Source: Pseudochrobactrum kiredjianiae (GTDB taxonomy: Bacteria > Pseudomonadota > Alphaproteobacteria > Rhizobiales > Rhizobiaceae). Taken from it: a stretch of 64,000 nt of DNA. The notes beneath the pieces are model-generated. The model was given only the letters and a program-made list of their open reading frames with translations, did no database searches and had not been told where the DNA came from. Numbering within the stretch: the first letter of the stretch is position 1; each line of letters starts with the position of its first letter. The position numbers and the translations under genes were made by a program. The stretch covers positions 41,961 to 105,960 of the forward strand of contig NZ_JAUCBM010000010.1 of NCBI RefSeq assembly GCF_030362795.1, written 5' to 3'. This document shows, one piece after another, positions 8,559-17,977 of the stretch.

Positions 8559-10487
8559 ATGCAGCGCGGACTTGGACGTGGTAACCACTCTTTAGCTGTA
8601 GCGCCCGAACAATCACGGTTGCCCGCACTTGCTGCCGTCGCTGCAGTCGTTGCTATCCTCTATTTTGCTCAGGATGTGTTTTTACCCTTAGCCATTGCTG
8701 TACTTTTAACCTTCATGCTGGCGCCGATTGTCTCTTTTCTCAGACGTATTGGTTTGCCGCGTTTGCCTGCCATAATTACCAGCGTTACTGCCGGGTTTCT
8801 GATTATTGGGCTGTTTGGTGCAATTCTGGCATTTCAGGTCAATGAAGTCGGTCAGAACATCGCGACCTATCAATATAATATCATCGAAAAAATTCGTACG
8901 CTAAAAGAAACTGGCACCGATAATGGTCTTCTTAATCGCCTGAATAGCTTTGCAGAACGTATTGGCACGGAAATTAGTCAGGACGAGGAAAAAACAACCG
9001 ATACGGCCGTCTCAGGACAGCCTGAGCGTAAGCCCATTCTAGTGGAAATATTTTCACAGCGAAATCCCGTTCAAACGCTTGAAACAATCGTAGGGCCGCT
9101 TATCGGGCCGCTAGCTACTCTGGGACTTGTTATTGTGGTGGTGGTCTTCATGCTTCTCGAGAGAGAAGAATTACGAGATCGCTTTATTCGTCTGGTGGGC
9201 CATGGCGATCTGCATCGCACGACGTCAGCTTTACAGGAGGCGGGCACGCGTGTGGGGCGCTATCTGCTCACACAGCTCGTCGTGAATATTAGCTATGGTG
9301 TGCCCCTGGGCATAGGGCTTTGGATTTTAGGAGTTCCGAACGCACTTTTGTGGGGAATGCTGGCAATTGTCTTGCGATTTGCGCCATATATTGGGCCGGT
9401 GATCGCAGCGATAATGCCACTCTTTCTGGCATTTGCCATAGCACCTGGATGGGATCTTCTTTTATGGACCATCGCGCTTTTTGTTCTGATCGAACTCATC
9501 AGCAACAATGTAATTGAGCCGTGGCTCTATGGATCGCGAACCGGCCTGTCGCCTTTAGCAATTATCGTTTCTGCTATTTTCTGGACGTGGTTGTGGGGTC
9601 CTATTGGGTTGATACTCTCAACACCACTAACCGTATGTCTGGTCGTTCTGGGGCGCTATGTTCCGCAGTTTCGGTTTCTTGAAATTCTGTTTGGCTCAGA
9701 ACCGGTACTCAATCCCGAAGAGAGGCTTTATCAACGACTTCTGGCTGGTGATCCTAATGAGGCCACCGACAACGCGCTTGAATTATTATCAGAGCAATTT
9801 TTAGTGGAATATTATGGCAACGTAGCCATTCCAGCGCTTCTTATTGCAGAACAGGATCGCATACGCGGCGTTCTCAGTGACACACAGCTACAACAGATTT
9901 CACAGAGTTCCAGAATACTGGTCGCAAATCTCAAGCAAATAGCGGATGAAGAAGAGGATAATGAAGAAACTATATCTGTTGATGCATTTTCACACACCGA
10001 GGATGGCGAAACGTTGCAAATTCCTTCAGGTGAAAACAAAACCATAATTTGTCTCGGCGGTCGTGGTCCTTGGGATGATGTGACGGCTGCAATGTTGGCG
10101 CAGGTTTTGTCGGCTCAGACGGCAGAAACCAAGGTCATTGATCAGGAGCAATCTCAACCCAGTAAATTGGGCAAGGCAGACGTGGAGGGTGCCACAGCGA
10201 TTGTTCTTTGCGTCTTGGGCTTAGACTCCGCACGTCGCGCCAAGTTTTCTTTACGGCGTTTGAGACGTCTCAATCCGGCGGCCCGTATCGGACTGGTACT
10301 ATGGGAGACAACCACCAACGAGACGACATTTGATCGCAAGAAATTGCAACAGGAAAGCCAAGCTGATTTTCTGGCACTCAATCTCCTGGAAGCTACAATT
10401 GAATGTCTTTCCGATGCCAAGCCAGAAGTATTTGAAAATCCACGACCAATAATCTTAAGGAAGCTTCCCGGTAAACCGAACAGGTAG
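8559..10487 (+). CDS. AI-2E family transporter with long C-terminal cytoplasmic domain
   Basis: Of the 642 residues, the first 375 or so form the AI-2E permease domain with about eight hydrophobic spans (for example residues 22-60, 65-90, 185-205, 255-345). The family signature LSPLAIIVSAIFWTWLWG falls near residue 330. The remaining 260 or so residues are soluble, acidic in the middle and unlike the usual 350-370-residue family members. They include a segment (about residues 490-620) with ICLGGRGPWDDVTAAMLAQ that could be a small alpha/beta domain. Family members export small molecules or act in ion and osmotic stress; the substrate here is unknown. The stress-gene setting favours a protective role. 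Confidence 0.87.
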   Translation: MQRGLGRGNHSLAVAPEQSRLPALAAVAAVVAILYFAQDVFLPLAIAVLLTFMLAPIVSFLRRIGLPRLPAIITSVTAGFLIIGLFGAILAFQVNEVGQNIATYQYNIIEKIRTLKETGTDNGLLNRLNSFAERIGTEISQDEEKTTDTAVSGQPERKPILVEIFSQRNPVQTLETIVGPLIGPLATLGLVIVVVVFMLLEREELRDRFIRLVGHGDLHRTTSALQEAGTRVGRYLLTQLVVNISYGVPLGIGLWILGVPNALLWGMLAIVLRFAPYIGPVIAAIMPLFLAFAIAPGWDLLLWTIALFVLIELISNNVIEPWLYGSRTGLSPLAIIVSAIFWTWLWGPIGLILSTPLTVCLVVLGRYVPQFRFLEILFGSEPVLNPEERLYQRLLAGDPNEATDNALELLSEQFLVEYYGNVAIPALLIAEQDRIRGVLSDTQLQQISQSSRILVANLKQIADEEEDNEETISVDAFSHTEDGETLQIPSGENKTIICLGGRGPWDDVTAAMLAQVLSAQTAETKVIDQEQSQPSKLGKADVEGATAIVLCVLGLDSARRAKFSLRRLRRLNPAARIGLVLWETTTNETTFDRKKLQQESQADFLALNLLEATIECLSDAKPEVFENPRPIILRKLPGKPNR

Positions 10488-11266
10488 GCTCTATGCATCA
10501 TGTTTAAAACTATCAAAATTAAAATCAGCGATTATTAAGAGCGGATGACTTTCGATCAGATCAGTGCATAAATCACTGAATTCAACTTTATACTGAGCGA
10601 TGAAATATAAATAAGTTTGCGGATAACTTCGATATGCCGGAAGCCTTCAGCTATGGATGACTGATCACTATATCCAGTCATGAAGATGAATGAAATTTCG
10701 CGTTCTGAAAGTTGCTCTGCAACAGCTTCAGACGTAACGCATTGAAGATTATAGGTAAATGCACCAATCAAGCTTATTAAAAATGTTCTTTACTGGCAGA
10801 CATCAAAATTAAGTGAAGTACATCGCAAGATTTAAAGTCATCAATGCCGGCTCTTTATGGAGTCTGTCACTTTTCGCCCACCAAATAATACACTGCGAAA
10901 AAAATCAGTACAAGTGCCAGATAGAGCTAGCCCTCGATGGTACAGATATATCTTATATCAGGGCCCTATATCTGATCGGGACCAGTGCATGTTAAGTCCT
11001 GGACACTAATAAAATCATATGAGCTGGGCGATAGCTTTCTTGAAGCCATCCATAATAACGGGGCGTTTGCTTCTACTAATAGGGTTTTCCTGTTGGATTA
11101 AATGTTAACAGAAAATCCCTCGATTATATCAGTGTAAGTCCAATAAGAGAAGATTTTGGTGTTAGCACCTTTGGTAGAGCTGTTTGCCAATCCAAAACAC
11201 CTGAGCTACGTTGATTTATAAAATCGGATGTCAATCGGATGGCTTCAAACGCAATCGAGGAATCAA
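10488..11266. other. Mostly non-coding stretch with one receiver-domain relic
   Basis: Apart from the receiver relic annotated separately at 10556-10771 on the minus strand, I see no gene here. The sequence is A+T rich with many stops in all frames. A small hairpin-like sequence (ATATATCTTATATC-type) near 10940-10970 may be a terminator relic. Confidence 0.5.
10556..10771 (-). pseudogene. Remnant of a single-domain response regulator
   Basis: The translated segment SFIFMTGYSDQSSIAEGFRH followed by IEVIRKLIYIS matches the last third of a receiver domain: beta-4 with the switch Thr, then the K-x-x motif that is normally RKP, here RKL. The acceptor-Asp half is not recoverable upstream, and the invariant proline after the lysine is lost. 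I read it as a decayed regulator rather than a functional protein. Confidence 0.55.
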
Positions 11267-12202
11267 ATGTCTTTTGAAATACTTCAGCTTTGCCCTCTAA
11301 CGCCCGCTTTGGAAGCTCGATTACGCGTGCTGTATAAAGTTCATCGATGGTTTGAAATGTCAGATCAGTAAGCATTTTTAAGAGAAAATGCACACGCCAT
11401 CAAAGGAGTTGTTACTGGTGGTCAAGTTGGCATTGCAAGTGAGTTGGCTGTGCGCTTACCCAATCTTGAAATTGTAGCCATTAACGGTGTGGGATTCGAC
11501 AAAATAGATCTGTCACAAGCGCGAATGCTGGGCTACCGCGTGACTAACACGCCAGACGTATTGACTGCAGATGTGGCTGACACGGCCATTGGTTTGATCA
11601 TTGCACAGGCTCGTCATATTACGCGGGCAGATAGTCATGTACGTATGGGGGAATGGCAAAAATCTTCACTCGACCTTGGTACGCGCGTGACGGGCAGGCG
11701 TTATGGCATTTTCGGTCTTGGCCGTATTGGTACTGCTATTGCCAAGCGGCTGGAAGGTTTCGATGGACAGATCAGCTATATGGGGCGCACTAAACAGGAC
11801 GTACCATATACTTATTATCCGAGCCTGATGGAGCTTGCTAAGAATTGTGATGTGCTGGTTATTGCTGCTTCGGCAAGTGGTGAAAACCGCCATATAGTGA
11901 ATGAAGATGTGCTAACAGCGCTTAGTCCGCAGGGTGTATTGATTAACATTGCACGTGGCTCTTTGATTGATGAAACCGCATTAGTTCGGGCATTACAATC
12001 AGGCCAGCTTGGCGGGGCCGGACTGGATGTTTTTGAAAATGAACCAACAGTTCCTACTGAATTATTTGATTTACAGAATGTTGTTTTAACGCCCCATATT
12101 GGCAGTGCGACGCATCAGTCACGCACAGCTATGGGAGAATTAGTCTTGGATAATCTGGCGGCACATATTGCAGGTAAAGATCTGATCTCACCAGTCGTTT
12201 AA
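11267..12202 (+). pseudogene. D-2-hydroxyacid dehydrogenase (hydroxypyruvate/glyoxylate reductase type) with in-frame TAA at codon 35
   Basis: From ATG 11267, preceded by GAGG, the frame runs MSFEILQLCPLTPALEARL to SDQ, then TAA at 11369-11371, then AFLRENAHAIKGVVTGG without any frame change to the stop at 12202. The full frame of 311 residues is the usual family length. It contains the Rossmann motif GIFGLGRIGTAIAKRL, the catalytic Arg block NIARGSLIDE, the Glu in NEPTVPTELF and the His in LTPHIGSATHQSR. A single G-to-T change (GAA to TAA) would explain the stop. Restart from an internal TTG or GTG (for example 11444) would lack the substrate domain's first strands. It is intact apart from the nonsense codon, so the event is recent. 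Confidence 0.82.
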
Positions 12203-12270
12203 GACATTATATTGGAAACTAAGGAGGCAGTTAATAATTGTAAGGTGCTGTTACTTGCGGGACATCTCAG

Positions 12271-12346
12271 TTACAATTTTCTGAGAGCTTCATAAGGGGT
12301 TTTGCCGTTGTGGGCGTGATACGGTCTAATAAAATTATAAATTGCT
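12271..12346 (-). mobile_element. IS481-like transposase C-terminal fragment
   Basis: On the minus strand the sequence reads AIYNFIRPYHAHNGKTPYEA then LRKL and a stop, which is the typical C-terminal tail of IS481/rve transposases. Nothing upstream of it remains. The following 240 bp up to the IS6 relic hold no recognisable gene. Confidence 0.6.
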
Positions 12347-12587
12347 TTTATTCAGCCATTTTTACTTCGATATCGACATCCCCTTTGCAACACAACCGTG
12401 GAAAGCATATTTAAATCCATCAAATCAGAGATAGTCTGGCGTATAAGTTGTCAGAGCAAGCGATTACTGAAAATGCTGTTGGCCGATAAATTCATGGCTT
12501 TTATCTGTCAATACGGCGACATACCTCACTCAAATATAGATCGCCGACTGAATTTGAGATCACCACAGACTGTATAGAGTCCAAGTC

Positions 12588-13398
12588 GGTTCTGTCGCAA
12601 ACTTTTCATGCCTGATGATCTGTGCAATGAATTGTGTCGATTGCAGACGGACACGTGGCATTTAGCATGGTCGATTTCAAAGGAACGCATTTCCTCAAAA
12701 GTGTCACTCTTTATGCAGCTTTCTTCTACGTTCGTTATTCAGTTTCGTATCGTGATCTAAAGGAAATAAAGGCTGAACCTGGCTTTGGGATTGACCATGA
12801 GATATTGATCCGGTTGGTGGTTAAATTCTAGCCGCAGATTGCTACTCAGGCATAAAGACTCAAACGACCAACGCTTGGCGCGTTGATGAAACTTATATAA
12901 GAGTCAAAGGAAAATGGACTTATCTATATCGTGCCGTCGATCGTGACGCCCAGACACTGGATTTGATGCTGTCTGAATGCCGGAACCTCGCCGCTTCACG
13001 ACGTTTATTTAGAATAAGGCGTCTCAAGCAATGATGTTCCGCAGAAGAATGTTATTGATAAAAGCGGAGCCAATTTGGCTGGTGCACAGACTATAAACAG
13101 TATACTCAACTTCACCGATACGGGCAATCTGATTGAAGTCCTACACTTTAAATACCTGAACAACCTCCTTGTACAAGATCATCATTTTATCAAGCGGATC
13201 ACCACGTCTATGATGGCTTTCAGCGCGTTTCATTCAGCCTCGGTTACAATCGCTGACAGCGAAGTGTCCCCCTAAGATTTATAAAAACCAATTGGCCAAT
13301 GATAACTGGTTCCTATTTCAAATCTTCGCGGAACTCGCATTATAATGGCATCCAGAATTAGCCTACTTCTAACCTAAACAAAACTTTGCCATATAAGC
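12588..13398 (+). mobile_element. Decayed IS6-family element
   Basis: It starts with GGTTCTGTCGCAAACTTTTC and ends with AAAACTTTGCCATATAAGCC, degenerate forms of the terminal repeats of the intact copy at 23694-24509. In between is a frame-broken transposase on the plus strand: VDFKGTHFLKSVTLYAAFFY near 12670, KGKWTYLYRAVDRDAQTLDL near 12905, KYLNNLLVQDHHFIKRIT near 13150. It carries stops and indels throughout and is non-functional. Confidence 0.82.
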
Positions 13399-13451
13399 CA
13401 TAAAATTGACAGTAACCCTCTCAACTGCGTTTTAACAGGCATATTTTTTAA

Positions 13452-13476
13452 GGAACCATTCCAGCGCAAGAAAGTT
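13452..13476 (+). promoter_or_regulatory. Possible EcfG-type promoter (one mismatch)
   Basis: GGAAC at 13452-13456, 16 bp, then AGTT at 13473-13476 (consensus CGTT), 35 bp before the ATG of the PRC-barrel gene. The spacing is ideal and the -10 element has one mismatch, so this is a moderate call. Confidence 0.4.
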
Positions 13477-13510
13477 AGCAATATGCAACATACGTGCAAA
13501 GGAGATAGTT

Positions 13511-14108
13511 ATGTTAAAAGCGACACTTCTGGCAACGTCGTGTGCCTTATTTATTGGTAGTGCGGCCTATGCTGAGACAAGCGATACCACTACCGCACCA
13601 AGTGCGCCCACGGAACAACAACCACAGGCTTCCATTAAAACTGAAAATATGTTCGGAAGCCCGTCATCAGACACTGCAACGGAAACCAATAAGGTCGGCT
13701 TTTTAGAAGCAAAACCGGGGCAGTTGCTGGTATCGTCCTTTATTGGGCAAAGTGTTTACGAGAGCGATGCAAACGACGCAAAATCCGTTGGCAAATTAAA
13801 TGATCTCATTACAAGCCCAGATGGCCAGATTGATGCTGCGGTTATTGGTGTCGGGGGGTTTTCTGGGGGTTGGTGAAAAAGATGTAGCGGTTAGCCCTGA
13901 TCAACTGCAACTCGCAATGCGTAGTGATGGGAAGAAATGGCTCGTTATCAAAGCAACTAAAGACGAGTTGAGCGCTGCCCCTTCTTTTGACCGCTCATCA
14001 CTTTTCTCAGAAGGTGTAGCTGATCCAGCGGCGGCAGTAAAAGAAGCCAACCCTGAAATGCCCGCATCAACGCCACCGGCTGCTCCTCAAACAAATACAA
14101 CACCATAG
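13511..14108 (+). pseudogene. Exported PRC-barrel domain protein, frameshifted in a G run
   Basis: The N-terminal frame gives a clear signal peptide (ATLLATSCALFIGSAAYAET) and a Thr/Ser/Pro-rich linker, then the start of a PRC-barrel (QLLVSSFIGQSVYESDAND, GKLNDLI, AAVIGVGGF). After the run of six G at 13853-13858 the frame breaks and terminates at 13876. The continuation (FLGVGEKDVAVSPDQLQLAM and onward) is in the next frame to 14108. Removing one G restores a protein of about 198 residues. PRC-barrel proteins of this periplasmic type accompany stress genes in Rhizobiales. The extra G could be a real phase-type slip or a base-calling error. Confidence 0.8.
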
Positions 14109-14126
14109 TTTGAGGAAACATAAATT

Positions 14127-14160
14127 GACTGCCTGCAAAAATATGCGGGCAGTCTCTGTT
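14127..14160 (+). terminator. Rho-independent terminator after the PRC-barrel gene
   Basis: A stem of about 10 bp (GACTGCCTGC with GCGGGCAGTC, one G-T pair) around an AAAAATAT loop, followed by TCTGTTTC, 19 bp after the stop. Confidence 0.7.
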
Positions 14161-14196
14161 TCATTATCAGCACTCATTTTACAGGCAGGCAATCTC

Positions 14197-14364
14197 ATGA
14201 CAGATGACAATAATACTGAGCCACTTACTAAAGATGAAGACGTTAAATTCCTGGCTGAAAATTCAGACATTTCTCCATTACAAGCTTTGGAACTTATCAA
14301 GAAATACGGCCGTGACAGAGAAATTCTTCTAAAAGAAGCACTAAAATTCAAAGCGGAAGGTTAA
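14197..14364 (+). CDS. DUF3606-like small protein
   Basis: The 55-residue protein MTDDNNTEPLTKDEDVKFLA and onward has the DUF3606 pattern: a helix, then SPLQALELIKKYGRDREILL. I chose the ATG at 14197 because the family begins with a short polar tail. An upstream extension to 14110 would overlap the terminator hairpin and has no family support. The function is unknown; relatives accompany stress-induced genes. It has a modest upstream A/G-rich site. Confidence 0.68.
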   Translation: MTDDNNTEPLTKDEDVKFLAENSDISPLQALELIKKYGRDREILLKEALKFKAEG

Positions 14365-14425
14365 AGATCATGGAAACGCATGAATAGAAACTCCCTACTT
14401 TAATTACACATCAACGGAGGGTGCT

Positions 14426-14743
14426 ATGTCCCAAGGAGATAAATCAAAGTATACGGACAAACAAAAACGCAAAGCTGAGCATATTGCTGATAGCTATGAA
14501 AAACACGGCATCCCTGAAAAAGAGGCAGAAGCTCGCGCCTGGGCAACTGTGAATAAGGACGATGGCGGTGGAAACAAACCTGGCGGGTCAGGATACGGTA
14601 AAAAGACCGCAAATCCCGCTGCGCATAAAGGTGGCGAAAAGGGCGGTCAGGCAAGCGCCTCCAGAACACCTGAGCAACGCTCTGTCTCCGCTAAAAAAGC
14701 TGCTGAAACACGCAGGAAAAATAAAGAAAAATCAAATAATTAA
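14426..14743 (+). CDS. KGG-repeat small basic stress protein
   Basis: The 105-residue hydrophilic protein starts after a strong ribosome site (GGAGG, 14416-14420). The N-terminal part YTDKQKRKAEHIADSYEKHG, then AEARAWATVNKDDGGG, matches a conserved alphaproteobacterial family often labelled plasmid stabilisation protein. The C-terminal part carries AAHKGGEKGGQASAS, like KGG stress motifs. There is no partner toxin gene, so a stabilisation role is doubtful and a desiccation/stress role is more likely. It is intact. Confidence 0.78.
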   Translation: MSQGDKSKYTDKQKRKAEHIADSYEKHGIPEKEAEARAWATVNKDDGGGNKPGGSGYGKKTANPAAHKGGEKGGQASASRTPEQRSVSAKKAAETRRKNKEKSNN

Positions 14744-14839
14744 ATCAAAGAATAGTATTGCCAAGTTATAAAACTTGATATGATTTATCCGGTTTGCAGG
14801 GCTAGACTGACAGAATAAATTTCAAGTCAGCGAGGTAAA

Positions 14840-15070
14840 ATGATGGCATTTTCAGGCAAGCAGTACAGCGGAACATTTACGCCCGGGCAAGTCACCATTC
14901 TGCAATCAACATATGATGAAGTTTGCAGAATACTAGGTCGTTGTCCGACAACAGACACGAATAAAGAACAGCTTGCACGCGCAATAATCAGTATGTTTGA
15001 ACAAGGGAATACAGATCCCAAATATATGGCCGGCAACATTATACAGGCTGAATATTATTTGAAAAAATGA
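14840..15070 (+). CDS. Hypothetical 76-residue protein
   Basis: The reading frame is complete and of normal composition, with a possible GAGG ribosome site at 14832. The product has a helical look (ILQSTYDEVCRILGR, KEQLARAIISMFEQG, YMAGNIIQAEYYLKK) and no membrane segment or signal peptide. I do not recognise a characterised function. Its place directly after three stress genes suggests the same regulon, but no EcfG-type promoter is seen before it. Confidence 0.62.
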   Translation: MMAFSGKQYSGTFTPGQVTILQSTYDEVCRILGRCPTTDTNKEQLARAIISMFEQGNTDPKYMAGNIIQAEYYLKK

Positions 15071-15949
15071 TCAGAGCACATAGCTTTTTGGCACATAAGA
15101 AGCCAGATGTAGGTGGCACTCAATCAACAAAAACACGTCAAAGCATATAGATCGTCCGGATTGCTGAGTCTGTTAATTAACTCTTTGCCGCTCTTTTCTC
15201 GTCTAAAATTCTGGTAAGCACAGAATGCGCTTCTTCTTATCCGGCAACAATGCTCGATGTCTATCACTACACACGACCTAAAATCTGCTTTTCTTTGCCG
15301 ACATATGAAAGAATGTGTTGGTAATTGTGACCCACAAGCGAGCGAGAAAAGCCATACTTTGTTTGCTTTTCTTACGACAGAGGCATCCTCTCTTAGAGAT
15401 CAGGACATTCCCATTTCACTCACTACCGATAATACTGACCAAAAAAGATGATCGGGATGTTTGGATTACGGCTTGTTGGTACACTGCCAAGCCGCTCCAT
15501 CGTCGTTTTGAGGAGCCATAACTGATCTATTCATAAAATTGATCGCTATTTGTTTTTCATTGATGGTAATCACAGACAATGAATACCACTCTGACAAGGA
15601 TAAACATTGAATACAATCAAGATTTAATCCTTGAGTTAAGTCATTGGAAAAATGATAAAGGCTCACTTTCAAAGCATGCATTTTTTGACTTGGGCGGAAC
15701 GCTGCTGAATATCGCTTCAGCACCGTAAAAATATAATTCCCGCAACAATTACATGATATTCTACCTCATTTGCACTGGCATCTTGATGGCGCATTAGTAC
15801 TCATAACAGGACACGTGGTTTGCTTTGCCGATACAATGTTCATTTCACATTGCTTTGACATTGCAAGACTGCGTGCCGCACAAATTCGTAATAGCGACAG
15901 GAGTATAAGCGCTCTTATGCAAATTTTAACAGTTTCAAAGCGGCCATTA
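15071..15949. other. No recognisable gene
   Basis: Some 880 bp with only short frames of unremarkable composition on both strands. I found no family motif, RNA gene or repeat. It ends at the decayed IS6 copy and is probably backbone decayed around that insertion. Confidence 0.45.
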
Positions 15950-16641
15950 CTGGACGTACTTATACTGCGCGCTCCGTAAAGACTTCGAAGGGTGAGCGAT
16001 TATCGTTTGCAAATTGGTTCTTGCGGATCGCATGCGTCGTCTTCGACGCATGCGATTGTTGCAACTGCACTGTGTAATGCTTTGATACCCATCATAGGCT
16101 TGGTGATCCGCTTAATGAAACGATGGCCCTGCTCAAGGTTATTGTTGGTACCGCTTTTATTAATGACGTCCTTGTGAAGAACGCCGATGGCTTGTGATAC
16201 CTTTTTAAAGAAATACCGACCAGCATCGAGATTTCAGCGCTCCTAGAGTATAAACTCAAGCGTTTATCCGTCGCGATCCACCGTCAAATAATGATAGTTT
16301 CATATTCCTTTGATTTTTATATAGGTCTCATCAACACGCCATTAACAATTGGTTAGCGTTTGCGTATCTGCGCCTGAAGCACAATCTGCGGTGAGTATCG
16401 AACAACTGCCGGTTCAATGTCGCATGATCGATCTCTACTCCGCGCTCAGCCATTATTTACTGAGATCTCGAGATGAAACTGAATAGCGAAGATAAAAGAA
16501 AACAGCATACAGAATGACACCTTTAAGGTAATCGACGCACTTGAAATCAACCGTCATCCGCTAACTCCACAATTAGTTATCAAATCCAAAGGTTTCATCG
16601 ATCAACAGAAGTGTAATATTTGCGACAAAGCCGATAACAAC
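15950..16641 (-). mobile_element. Decayed IS6-family element inserted in otsA
   Basis: Reading the minus strand, the 5' terminal repeat GGCTTTGTCGCAAATATT (16625-16642) is followed by a start-like VDFKCVDYLKG (near 16540). Fragments matching the transposase of the intact copy at 23748-24449 then continue down to about 15970 (for example the segments at 16090-16150 and 16310-16345). There are many stops and frame changes. It abuts the otsA fragment directly. Confidence 0.75.
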
Positions 16642-16809
16642 GACACTGGTGTATTAATGCTTTCGCAGTTTGCACATGCTTCACGTGAATTGAATAGCGC
16701 TCTTCTGGTCAACCCTTACGAGAATGAGTTTGTTTCGAAAGCTATTCATCATAGATTGATCAAGCCCTTGGAGGAAAATGATAAATCATTGGTGTGCGAA
16801 TTATCTTGA
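16642..16809 (+). pseudogene. otsA: C-terminal fragment of trehalose-6-phosphate synthase
   Basis: From the IS6 boundary the plus strand reads VLMLSQFAHASRELNSALLV, then NPYENEFVSKAIHH and PLEEND, ending at a TGA at 16807-16809. This matches the OtsA (GT20) C-terminal block LSQFAGAA..L..ALLVNPYD...A.AI..AL.MPLEER. About 90 percent of the gene is gone. OtsA makes trehalose-6-phosphate, an osmoprotectant precursor, so the loss fits the decay of this stress region. Confidence 0.65.
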
Positions 16810-16944
16810 CGAATTGCGATGTACTTAGGCTGAGCCCTTCGTTATTTTCATGTTCAAGATATGCGGACACCTTAGGTTATTATATAATATAGCGCAGACT
16901 GCTTCAAAATAGCAGTTTCCATTTTTTTGAGGAACAGAACCCTA

Positions 16945-16981
16945 CTTCCGTTAGTTAATCAATCAAAGGTTCTAACGGAAG
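16945..16981 (+). promoter_or_regulatory. Hairpin covering the ribosome-binding site of the next gene
   Basis: CTTCCGTTAG (16945-16954) is perfectly complementary to CTAACGGAAG (16972-16981). The second arm contains the first five bases of the GGAAGGAG ribosome site (16977-16984) of the gene starting at 16991. The 17-base loop is A+T rich. This could restrict translation until the stem melts or is bound. Confidence 0.55.
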
Positions 16982-16990
16982 GAGTGTCCC

Positions 16991-17179
16991 ATGAAAGAAA
17001 TTCCACCGCAAAAAGCCCGTCAAGGTGGAAAAGGCAGGCCTGTTCTGATCGTTTTAATCTCAAGCCTAATTATTGTTGCTTTGGTTTGGTTCGGCGCAGA
17101 AATTTATGGAAGCCATATTTCTGAAAGTGAGAACACTATGGAGTCAAATTCTTCAAATGAAGAAAGTTTGCGAAACTAA
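16991..17179 (+). CDS. Small single-span membrane protein
   Basis: A 62-residue protein: a basic N-terminal tail (KEIPPQKARQGGKGRPV), one membrane segment (LIVLISSLIIVALVWFGAEI, about residues 19-38) and a polar C-terminal tail. I have seen this layout, including the QKARQG motif, in conserved Rhizobiales small proteins of unknown role. The start is fixed by GGAAGGAG 7 bp upstream, part of which is locked in a hairpin. Confidence 0.7.
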   Translation: MKEIPPQKARQGGKGRPVLIVLISSLIIVALVWFGAEIYGSHISESENTMESNSSNEESLRN

Positions 17180-17282
17180 ATTGACAAAAAATGGCTCAGA
17201 TCATTTATGCGATATCGCTTATACGTTTAGATATATTAGCATAATATTCTATGCCATTTGTAAAACGTATTGGGAGAAAGCA

Positions 17283-17498
17283 ATGGATTGGAATGAAATA
17301 AAAACGGATTGGCAACGTTATAAAGTTAATATTCGCGAACAATGGGGCAACTTAACAACTGAAGAGATTGACGAAATTGCCGGTGAAGAGCACGCTTTAG
17401 AAAAAAAAATACAAGAACGTTATAGCCTGACCCCAGAGCAAGTTAGAGAGCAAATCAATCAGTGGGTCAAAAAATATCTAAAAGCTTCTAACAACTAG
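17283..17498 (+). CDS. CsbD-like general stress protein
   Basis: Starting at ATG 17283 after GGGAG, the 71-residue product MDWNEIKTDWQRYKVNIREQ, then WGNLTTEEIDEIAG and LEKKIQERY, is the CsbD/YjbJ type (W..K..W.Q.K..V.E.WG.LT..D). An upstream extension of the frame to 17073 has no family support and would overlap the previous gene. CsbD/YjbJ proteins are abundant stationary-phase or stress proteins of unclear mechanism. It is a second, divergent CsbD in the window. Confidence 0.82.
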   Translation: MDWNEIKTDWQRYKVNIREQWGNLTTEEIDEIAGEEHALEKKIQERYSLTPEQVREQINQWVKKYLKASNN

Positions 17499-17544
17499 CT
17501 ATCAAATGATTGAATGAAATAAATTTTTTCATGTTAATAAAACT

Positions 17545-17977
17545 GGTTGTGTTGCAAAAATTCGATTTGAACGGAGTTCGGCTTTTCTCTGGACACAGTT
17601 ATGCAGCGAGTGCTTCGGACTGTTGTTTGATTGAGAGTGCTTTTTGATCTGCTAAGACGCCTTGCTGTTTGCGCATCATGTGAATGAGTTCGATACCGGC
17701 GAGCGTGATGCCGGCTGCGGCTTCTGACTTGAACCCAAGCATGGAGCGTGTGCGTCTTTTGATGCGACGATGATCCTGCTCAATCATGTTGTTCATGTAT
17801 TTGTTGGAGCAGATGGCAATAGGTTTGCAAGTCTGGCTAAGCCCGCTTTCTGCATCACATCGTAGAATAGCAATCCTGTTGGTCTCGCTTCCATCAACGG
17901 TAATGCGCACTGGCCTGCCATGGCGGGCCAGTGCCTTGCGGATAAAGCGTTTAGCAGCACTCAGATCACGATGCTGG
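17545..17977 (-). mobile_element. Truncated IS6-family element of a second type
   Basis: The terminal repeat GGTTGTGTTGCAAAAATT lies at 17545-17562. The minus-strand transposase C-terminal half (stop at 17599) reads FSQHRDLSAAKRFIRKALAR, TVDGSETNRIAIL, YMNNMIEQDHRRIKRRTRSM and FKSEAAAGITLAG, an IS6 type different from the other copies here. The N-terminal half is lost where the sequence switches to an IS110 transposase at about 17977. Confidence 0.8.

Noticed and set aside
10813..10995. A 60-residue frame on the plus strand
   Set aside because: No ribosome site, no recognisable motif, in a region of decayed sequence.
11124..11393. An 89-residue frame on the minus strand
   Set aside because: It is the antisense of the 5' end of the dehydrogenase gene, whose plus-strand frame is clearly the coding one.
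14426..14743. A toxin-antitoxin or plasmid stabilisation role for the KGG protein
   Set aside because: There is no partner gene and the KGG composition fits a stress protein; the label is an old annotation habit.
16931..16952. GGAAC and CGTT as an EcfG promoter before the small membrane protein
   Set aside because: The spacer is only 13 bp, outside the usual 16-17 bp.
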